Shown here one piece after another: positions 5,761-9,907 of a stretch of 9,907 bases of DNA. The first letter of the stretch is position 1. Every line of letters begins with the position of its first letter. Below the pieces are notes generated by a model that was given only the letters and a program-made list of their open reading frames with translations, was not told the origin of the DNA and did no database searches. Source of the DNA: Omnitrophica bacterium RIFOXYB12_FULL_50_7 (GTDB taxonomy: Bacteria; Omnitrophota; Omnitrophia; Omnitrophales; Aquincolibacteriaceae); assembly GCA_001804345.1 (NCBI GenBank), contig MHFU01000164.1:1550-11456 (forward strand), written 5' to 3'. The position numbers and the translations under genes are program-made.

Positions 5761-6510
5761 TTATTTCTTCGCCTTCCCCTGATTCGCTACCGCGTCCATG
5801 GCGGCTTTGATCTTTTCGGGGTCCCCCAGGTAGTAATGCATGATCGGCTTGAGGTTCTTATCGAGCTCGTAGACAAGCGGGATGCCGGTTGGGATATTCA
5901 TGCCAAGGATCTCTTGTTCCGAGATATTGTCCAAGTATTTCACCAGCGCGCGGAGGCTGTTGCCGTGCGCTACGATGAGGACTTTTTTCCCGGTTTTAAT
6001 CATGGGGATCGCGACGTCATGCCAGAAGGGAAGGAAGCGCGCGACCGTGTCTTTAAGGCATTCCGTGAGAGGAAGATCATTTTTTTTGAAGCTTTGGTAG
6101 CGCGGATCTTTGGCCGGATTTCTCGGATCGCTTTCCTCAAGTGCCGGCGGAGGAACGTCATAACTCCGGCGCCAGATCTTGACCTGGTCTTCCCCGAACT
6201 TGGCGGCGGTCTCAGATTTATTGAGGCCCTGCAGGGAACCGTAGTGGCGTTCGTTTAGCCGCCAGTCCCGGATGACCGGGATCCACATGAGGTCCATCTG
6301 GTCGAGCACGATCCAGAGCGTCCGGATCGCGCGCTTGAGAACGGACGTGAAGGCGATATCGAAGACGTAGCCCTCTTTTTTAAGGAGCTGGCCGCCGTCT
6401 TGGGCTTCCTTGAGGCCTTTCTCGGAAAGGTCAACGTCGGTCCATCCGGTGAAGCGGTTTTCTTTATTCCAGGTGCTTTCTCCGTGACGAATCAAAACGA
6501 CTTTATACAT
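5761..6510 (-). CDS. gpmA: 2,3-bisphosphoglycerate-dependent phosphoglycerate mutase
   Basis: The protein has 249 residues when started at the ATG complementary to 6508-6510, matching GpmA (~250). It interconverts 3- and 2-phosphoglycerate in glycolysis and gluconeogenesis in the cytoplasm. It opens with MYKVVLIRHGESTWN, where His9 is the phosphorylated catalytic His and Arg8 lies beside it. Other active-site elements are RFTGWTDVDLSEKG, Arg60, ERHYGSLQGLNK (Glu87), WRRSYDVPPP and AHGNSLRALVK (His182). The frame runs upstream to 6606, but the extra 32 residues are not family-like, and AGGAG precedes the 6510 start, so the short form is preferred. It is convergent with the rubrerythrin gene and appears to be transcribed alone. 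Confidence 0.95.
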   Translation of the reverse strand: MYKVVLIRHGESTWNKENRFTGWTDVDLSEKGLKEAQDGGQLLKKEGYVFDIAFTSVLKRAIRTLWIVLDQMDLMWIPVIRDWRLNERHYGSLQGLNKSETAAKFGEDQVKIWRRSYDVPPPALEESDPRNPAKDPRYQSFKKNDLPLTECLKDTVARFLPFWHDVAIPMIKTGKKVLIVAHGNSLRALVKYLDNISEQEILGMNIPTGIPLVYELDKNLKPIMHYYLGDPEKIKAAMDAVANQGKAKK

Positions 6511-6519
6511 GAGAGGTAT

Positions 6520-6524
6520 CTCCT
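6520..6524 (-). promoter_or_regulatory. Ribosome binding site AGGAG of gpmA
   Basis: On the minus strand AGGAG lies 9 nt before the ATG at 6510. It supports this start over the upstream in-frame ATG at 6606. Confidence 0.65.
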
Positions 6525-6565
6525 GATGCTTAAGTGGATGAATGGTGAATTGCCGCCAGTGGGAA

Positions 6566-6593
6566 AATATATCAGCTGCAGGGCGGAAAGCAA
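6566..6593 (-). promoter_or_regulatory. Candidate gpmA promoter
   Basis: On the minus strand TTGCTT (6593-6588) and TATATT (6571-6566) are separated by 16 nt. The -10 matches 5 of 6 consensus positions and the -35 matches at its TTG. Transcription would start near 6559, leaving a leader of about 50 nt. Confidence 0.35.
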
Positions 6594-6650
6594 AGGCCAA
6601 AAACACTCATTGACCCCAAGGCCGCAATCTTTATAATTAGCACCTCCAGA

Positions 6651-6678
6651 GGTAAGCGGTAAGCGAAAAGCGGTAAGT
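6651..6678. repeat. Four imperfect heptad repeats (GGTAAGC type)
   Basis: Four consecutive 7-mers read GGTAAGC, GGTAAGC, GAAAAGC and GGTAAGT. The following segment 6687-6715 contains related words in the opposite sense (GCTTAACGCC, AAGCTTATCG), giving a loose inverted arrangement. It lies between the divergent gpmA and tRNA regions; the function is unknown. Confidence 0.5.
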
Positions 6679-6721
6679 AAAAGAGGCTTAACGCCTAAAG
6701 CTTATCGATTTACGTCCTGTT

Positions 6722-6748
6722 TTGTTCTTTAACAAGTCGTTCCCCTGT
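6722..6748 (+). repeat. Left direct repeat: boxA-like leader plus first 8 nt of tRNA-Asn
   Basis: The 27 bp match 7112-7138 at 24 positions, exactly 390 bp apart. Both copies begin with TTGTTCTTTAACA, which resembles the boxA antitermination element of rRNA leaders (TGCTCTTTAACA), and end in TTCCCCTGT. The last 8 nt equal the tRNA-Asn 5' end. After position 6748 similarity to the tRNA stops abruptly. Confidence 0.75.
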
Positions 6749-6752
6749 TCCG

Positions 6753-6859
6753 CCTCGCTGGAGGCGAGGACGGATCCGTCCTTGAATTGTTTTACAATTC
6801 AAGGCGGAAGCTTTCGCCTTACCGTAGGTAAGGACGAACCCGACTCCGAAGGAGGCGGG
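6753..6859. repeat. Chain of six interlocking hairpins/palindromes
   Basis: In order: CCTCGC/GCGAGG (6753-6758, 6764-6769); perfect 14-bp palindrome GGACGGATCCGTCC (6768-6781); CCTTGAATTGT/ACAATTCAAGG with a TTT loop (6780-6790, 6794-6804); near-palindrome GGCGGAAGCTTTCGCC (6803-6818); CCTTACC/GGTAAGG with a GTA loop (6817-6823, 6827-6833); and CCCG-CTCC/GGAG-CGGG with one A-G mismatch and a GAA loop (6839-6859). The first five units share 2 bp (GG or CC) with each neighbour. Confidence 0.85.
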
Positions 6860-6867
6860 CAGGTGGT

Positions 6868-7109
6868 ATGATTACTACGTCTATATTTAAAAAAGCAGCA
6901 AGAACGGAAAACGGTATGCCGGGTTTACAAGAAAAAATCCAACGATCCGGCTTAAAGAACACAACCGAGGGATTAATCGCTGGACTTGCAAAAACAGGCC
7001 TTTCGATTTGATTCACATTGAGAAATTCCGTTCAAGAAAAGAAGCTTTGGAAAAAGAGAAATATTTTAAATCCGCCGCGGGGCGGAGATATTTAGATAAG
7101 ATTTTGTAA
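6868..7109 (+). pseudogene. GIY-YIG nuclease domain protein, disrupted
   Basis: Reading from TAC at 6873 to the stop at 7107-7109 gives YYVYI*KSSKNGKRYAGFT..., then RLKEHNRG, KNRPFDLIHIEKF and KEALEKEKYFKSAAGRRYLDKIL. This is a clear small (~80-residue) GIY-YIG (YhbQ/UvrC-N-like) protein. Two lesions are visible. TAA at 6888-6890 stands where the family has Leu (YVYILKS), explainable by one T-to-A change (TTA to TAA). The only nearby ATG (6868) is one base out of frame with the rest. The nuclease-fold residues downstream (Tyr and Gly of YAGFT, Arg of RLKEH, Glu of HIEKF) remain, so the decay looks recent. Sequencing error cannot be excluded. The family comprises DNA endonucleases, including homing and repair enzymes. 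Confidence 0.8.
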
Positions 7110-7111
7110 TA

Positions 7112-7138
7112 TTGTTCTTTAACATGTTATTCCCCTGT
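7112..7138 (+). promoter_or_regulatory. Right direct repeat: boxA-like element entering tRNA-Asn
   Basis: TTGTTCTTTAACA (7112-7124) differs from the rRNA boxA core TGCTCTTTAACA by one base in the shared part and lies 6 nt before the tRNA. If functional it would load NusB/NusE onto the tRNA transcript. The element is repeated at 6722. The role is inferred from the motif alone. Confidence 0.5.
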
Positions 7139-7203
7139 AGCTCAGTTGGTAGAGCAGCGCGCTGTTAACGCGCTTGTCCGTGGTTCGAGCCCACGCGGGG
7201 GAG
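7131..7203 (+). tRNA. tRNA-Asn (anticodon GTT)
   Basis: This is a complete 73-nt cloverleaf. The acceptor TCCCCTG (7131-7137) pairs with CGGGGGA (7196-7202) with one T-G pair, followed by discriminator G7203. The D stem is GCTC/GAGC (7140-7143, 7152-7155). The anticodon stem is GCGCG/CGCGC around CTGTTAA, with GTT at 7164-7166. The T stem is CGTGG/CCACG around TTCGAGC. No CCA is encoded. Its first 8 nt are duplicated at 6741-6748. Confidence 0.97.
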
Positions 7204-7210
7204 TTATTTC

Positions 7211-7257
7211 AGGCCGTTGTAACTGATTGAAGCTAAATTAGTTGCAACGGCCTTTTT
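7211..7257 (+). terminator. Strong rho-independent terminator of tRNA-Asn
   Basis: AGGCCGTTGTAACT (7211-7224) pairs with AGTTGCAACGGCCT (7240-7253), giving 14 bp with one T-G wobble, then TTTTT (7253-7257). It begins 8 nt after the tRNA. Confidence 0.88.
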
Positions 7258-7297
7258 GTTGTGCTCACAACTGAGCGCACCGTTCTGGCGAAGCATT

Positions 7298-7354
7298 AAA
7301 ACAAACCCTACGTGAGCCTGCCTGCCGTCAGGCAGGTGTGGGGTTTTGTTTTTT
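7298..7354 (+). terminator. Terminator-like hairpin containing the second CCTGCC palindrome
   Basis: AAAACAAACCC (7298-7308) pairs, with small bulges, to GGGGTTTTGTTTT (7340-7352), ending in a T-rich run. The large loop holds the palindrome at 7317-7336. It could back up the tRNA terminator. No gene directly precedes it, so it may also be a relic. Confidence 0.5.
7317..7336. repeat. CCTGCC palindromic repeat, copy 2
   Basis: CCTGCCTGCCGTCAGGCAGG has 8-bp arms around a 4-nt centre and differs at one base from the perfect palindrome at 3524-3543. It sits in the loop of another inverted repeat. Confidence 0.85.
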
Positions 7355-7606
7355 GGAGCTATTCAGATCACGGGATTTATAGTAGGAAAGTCATACGATA
7401 TGGTATAGACTTCGGGCGTTTCGAGCCAGAGGCTTTTTGCCGCATCTACAGAGGTGCTGCGGCGTTATAGGTTTTATGGATTTATACTCTTGCCGGCGCG
7501 TCATTGTGGCGCGACAGATCCTATTAAATGGAAGAAAGCAGGATCAATCGCTATCTTGAAACGCCTTTACGCCATTCCAATATAAAGCCCAAAGGAGCTC
7601 CCCTAC
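7355..7606 (+). other. Long leader region upstream of the PATR-repeat protein
   Basis: No convincing gene is present. The clearest structure is GCCGCA (7439-7444) / TGCGGC (7458-7463) with a 13-nt loop, preceded by a small AGCC-AGA-GGCT stem followed by five T (7424-7438). GGCGCG occurs twice near 7495-7512. The arrangement may be a structured 5' leader with an early weak terminator, but it matches no riboswitch class that I recognise. AAAGGAG at 7591-7597 is the RBS of the next gene. Confidence 0.35.
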
Positions 7607-9907
7607 ATGATCTCTATTAAAAAGCTTTTCGAAAATCAGTCCCAACACCTATCAATTTTTGCAGAGCGGAAATTGGGGCTGCCCAAGTCGCCATTCATGG
7701 AAAGAAACAGCAGCCTTGGGCTGTGCCAGCCCCAGAAAAAGGGGCAGGTGAAAAAATTCCTGTCCATCATCGCGATCCTTTCCCTCATTTTTTCCCCAGT
7801 CACTCCCGCGTTTGCGGGCGGTGTTAGTACCTGGACAGGAGCCAATGACGGGAATTGGAATGATGCGGCAAATTGGGACATTAGTCCTGTGGCTGGCAAT
7901 GCTTTGATTTTTACCACGACCAATTACCTTGCGAGCGTTAACAACCTTCCAGCTGATACAAGTTATGCCGGCATTACCTTTGATGCCTCGGCGGGAGGGT
8001 TCACTTTAACTGGGAACAGGATTACCCTGGGCGGCAATGTTGTTAACAATGATACTGATGCGCAGACGATCAACCTTGCCATGATTCTGGATGCTACGCG
8101 CTCGTTCACAGCAACCAGCGGTGATATTTCGGCAGGCGGCGCAATCACCGGCTCGGGCGGTCTGACCAAGGACGGCAATGGCGCGCTTATACTCTCCGGC
8201 ATCAACACCTTTGCCGGAGTCGTAACAGTTGATCAAGGCACGATTAAGGCGGGAAATACGAACGCTCTCGGTCCACAAAACACAGCCATTACTAAGGTTA
8301 TTGTTAACAGTGGCGGAGCGGTTGATTTCAACGGGTTTGTCAATCAATACGGTTACACCATCGCTGGTACCGGAGTCGGCGGCACCGGTGCCTTGGTGAA
8401 TACGGGAGCTGAGATCGGCACCGGGGGTTCGCAGACAGCCAATATAAAACTTTCAGCGGATGCCGCTATTGGCGGAACAGGTAATTGGGCGCTACTTACC
8501 GACAATTGGAATCCGACCTCATTGGATCTTAACGGATTTACGCTCACTAAGGCCGGCACCAATACATTCACTTTATGCAACACAACGCTCACGGCCGGTA
8601 CGATCTTGATCGATAGTGGTACCGTCGCGTTGGAGATTAATCACGGTACGGTTGATGCTTCCGCGGCTGACTTTGCTTTGTCCGACACAGCGAGCGCAGC
8701 GTTGGTCTTGAACAATAAGAGCCTGACCGTCGCTTCGTTACAAGGCGGCGGCACTACGGGCGGCAATGTCAGTCTTGGCAGCGGTACTCTTACTGTAAAC
8801 CAGGCTACTAATACCACATACTCCGGCGTCATTAGTGGTGGAAGCGGCTCTCTGAAAAAGTCCGGCAGCGGCATACTCACCTTAGACGGCGCTAACACCT
8901 ACACCGGAGGAACGAATCTCAATAGCGGGACTCTTAATTTTTCAAATGGCGCACTCAGCAATAGCGGGACCATTGATTTCACCGGAGACGCGACTCTCCA
9001 GTGGGATGCTGGAAATACCCAGGATGTTTCCGGCCGCATTAAAATAGAAGACGGATTCACAGCTACGCTTGATACCCAGGCGAATAATGTCACATTGGCC
9101 AGCTCGCTGCAGGTCGGCGTCCTCGGAACGGGTGGGTTCACTAAAGATGGGACAGGCCAGCTGACAATTCAGGCTAACAACAGTTTTAGTGGTACCACCA
9201 CGGTGAATGCCGGCACGTTGGCTCTTAATGTCAATGGCGGCGCCACGCTTGGTACAAGCAACGTGATCATTGGGGATGGGGTCGGCGGTGCGGGCGCGGA
9301 TATCCTGCTTCTTTATTTCAGTAACCAGATCTCGGACACGGCTTCCCTCACTATCAATAGTTCAGGCGAGTTCGATATGAACCAGCAAGCGGAGGCCATC
9401 GGGAGTCTTGCGATGACCGGGGGCGATGTCAATACAAGGAATTCCGGCGCTTTAACATTAGGCGGGGATGTTACTACCTATGCTGACGCTACGACTGCAA
9501 CCGTCAGTGGTACCGGCACTCTCAATCTTGGAGGCGCTGTTCGCACATTCACGATTGCTGACGGAGCTGCTGCTGATGATATGAGCATTTCAGCTGTGAT
9601 CAGCAACGGCGGTTTGACCAAAGAGGGTGCCGGCGTTCTTGTTCTCTCAGGCGCCAATACCTACACAGGGACTACAACAATCAGCGATGGGGTGCTGGCA
9701 TTATCCGGCGGTGCGGCGATCGCTAATACCGGGGCAGTAGTCATAGACGATGTCGCGGGAGCAACGCTGCTGCTTAACGATGACGAAACTATCGGCTCTC
9801 TATCGGGCGGCGGCGCCACGGGTGGTGAAGTCGATCTTGATAATAATATGCTTACCGTTGGTGATGCCAGTGACACTACCTTTGCCGGAGTCATTCATAA
9901 CATTGCA
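7607..9907 (+). CDS. Secreted autotransporter-associated beta-strand (PATR) repeat protein, 3' end outside window
   Basis: The frame is open to the right edge, giving 767 residues without a stop. The start is the ATG at 7607, with AAAGGAG 9 nt upstream. Residues 1-48 form an unusual extension; 49-70 are a signal-peptide core (KKFLSIIAILSLIFSP...) with likely cleavage after AFA (68-70). Next comes TWTGANDGNWNDAANW (75-90), a common opening of this protein type. Four clear PATR units follow at ~180-215, 409-445, 505-540 and 664-699, with the core pattern GGLTKxGxGxLxLSGxNTYTGxTTVxxGTL. A second repeated block, SLxGGGxTGGxV...LTV...GVI, occurs at 377-410 and 731-763. Such repeats form a right-handed beta-helix passenger on the cell surface or released from it. 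A C-terminal beta-barrel would confirm type V secretion but is not in view. Cys occurs only twice (40 and 324). Confidence 0.88.
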   Translation, partial: MISIKKLFENQSQHLSIFAERKLGLPKSPFMERNSSLGLCQPQKKGQVKKFLSIIAILSLIFSPVTPAFAGGVSTWTGANDGNWNDAANWDISPVAGNALIFTTTNYLASVNNLPADTSYAGITFDASAGGFTLTGNRITLGGNVVNNDTDAQTINLAMILDATRSFTATSGDISAGGAITGSGGLTKDGNGALILSGINTFAGVVTVDQGTIKAGNTNALGPQNTAITKVIVNSGGAVDFNGFVNQYGYTIAGTGVGGTGALVNTGAEIGTGGSQTANIKLSADAAIGGTGNWALLTDNWNPTSLDLNGFTLTKAGTNTFTLCNTTLTAGTILIDSGTVALEINHGTVDASAADFALSDTASAALVLNNKSLTVASLQGGGTTGGNVSLGSGTLTVNQATNTTYSGVISGGSGSLKKSGSGILTLDGANTYTGGTNLNSGTLNFSNGALSNSGTIDFTGDATLQWDAGNTQDVSGRIKIEDGFTATLDTQANNVTLASSLQVGVLGTGGFTKDGTGQLTIQANNSFSGTTTVNAGTLALNVNGGATLGTSNVIIGDGVGGAGADILLLYFSNQISDTASLTINSSGEFDMNQQAEAIGSLAMTGGDVNTRNSGALTLGGDVTTYADATTATVSGTGTLNLGGAVRTFTIADGAAADDMSISAVISNGGLTKEGAGVLVLSGANTYTGTTTISDGVLALSGGAAIANTGAVVIDDVAGATLLLNDDETIGSLSGGGATGGEVDLDNNMLTVGDASDTTFAGVIHNIA

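Larger units (their letters stand above)
6749..7111 (+). mobile_element. Putative 363-bp insertion: hairpin chain plus decayed GIY-YIG nuclease gene
   Basis: The segment is bounded by the two direct repeats and contains almost nothing but a 107-bp palindrome chain (6753-6859) and a GIY-YIG-type coding remnant whose stop (7107-7109) lies 2 nt before the right repeat. Such exact packing, and duplication of the tRNA leader on both sides, suggest insertion or a duplication caused by it. No terminal inverted repeats or transposase are present. An older tandem tRNA duplication that was later replaced is an alternative. Confidence 0.45.

Noticed and set aside
5836..6258. 140-codon plus-strand frame inside gpmA
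   Set aside because: It is the antisense shadow of a highly conserved enzyme, with no motifs of its own.
6511..6606. Upstream in-frame ATG at 6606 as the gpmA start
   Set aside because: It would add 32 residues unlike the family; the 6510 start has an AGGAG site and gives the usual MYKVVLIRHGE N-terminus.
6651..6678. Short heptad repeats as a CRISPR array
   Set aside because: The units are 7 nt, contiguous and without spacers; no cas genes are present.
6868..7011. A 47-codon frame from the ATG at 6868 as a real gene
   Set aside because: It is the out-of-frame reading of the GIY-YIG remnant; the neighbouring frame matches the family over ~75 residues.
7476..7559. 27-codon frame starting with ATG at 7476 as a leader peptide
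   Set aside because: It has no convincing RBS and no regulatory codon run; length and context are compatible with chance.
7963..9894. Series of minus-strand frames opposite the PATR protein
   Set aside because: They are low-complexity Pro/Val/Ser-rich shadows generated by the repetitive Gly/Thr-rich coding strand.

Overview
This window looks like a chromosomal segment from an anaerobic, outer-membrane-bearing (Gram-negative-type) bacterium, most likely from an uncultured lineage. An Omnitrophota-like candidate phylum would fit, but that is an impression from gene mix and repeat style, not a proof. Supporting signs are a membrane-bound complex of the group 4 hydrogenase/complex I superfamily, an exported rubrerythrin, a large autotransporter-type repeat protein, and intergenic regions dense in palindromic repeats.

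Region 1 (1-3440, + strand) is the end of a tightly packed operon in the order hyfF-like (antiporter-like membrane subunit, 5' end missing), hyfG-like (fused NuoC/NuoD-type large subunit) and a single gene fusing a HyfH-like 2x[4Fe-4S] ferredoxin to a HyfI/NuoB-like small subunit. All iron-sulfur ligands in the third protein are present. The large subunit, however, has lost all four Cys ligands of the [NiFe] site and stops exactly where a hydrogenase precursor would be cleaved. The complex is therefore best read as an Ehr-type (energy-converting hydrogenase-related) ion pump that is not a hydrogenase and whose redox partner is unknown.

Region 2 (3441-3817) is a palindrome-rich spacer. Region 3 (3818-6510) holds three household genes: a HemW-type radical SAM heme chaperone with an apparently leaderless start, a rubrerythrin with a Sec signal peptide, and, convergent to it on the minus strand, 2,3-bisphosphoglycerate-dependent phosphoglycerate mutase. 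A perfect 11-bp stem separates the two convergent genes.

Region 4 (6511-7606) is the most unusual non-coding part. A 27-bp boxA-like leader plus the first 8 nt of tRNA-Asn is duplicated as a direct repeat. Between the copies lies a compact 363-bp block made of a chain of interlocking hairpins followed directly by a decayed GIY-YIG nuclease gene. The intact tRNA-Asn(GTT) and a strong terminator follow. Two near-identical copies (19/20) of a CCTGCC-type palindrome occur in the window, one beside hairpins after the ehr-type operon and one inside a terminator-like hairpin after the tRNA.

Region 5 (7607-9907, open at the right edge) encodes at least 767 residues of a secreted protein made of autotransporter-associated beta-strand (PATR) repeats, with an unusually long N-terminal extension before its signal peptide. 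No CRISPR array, rRNA or intact transposase was seen.
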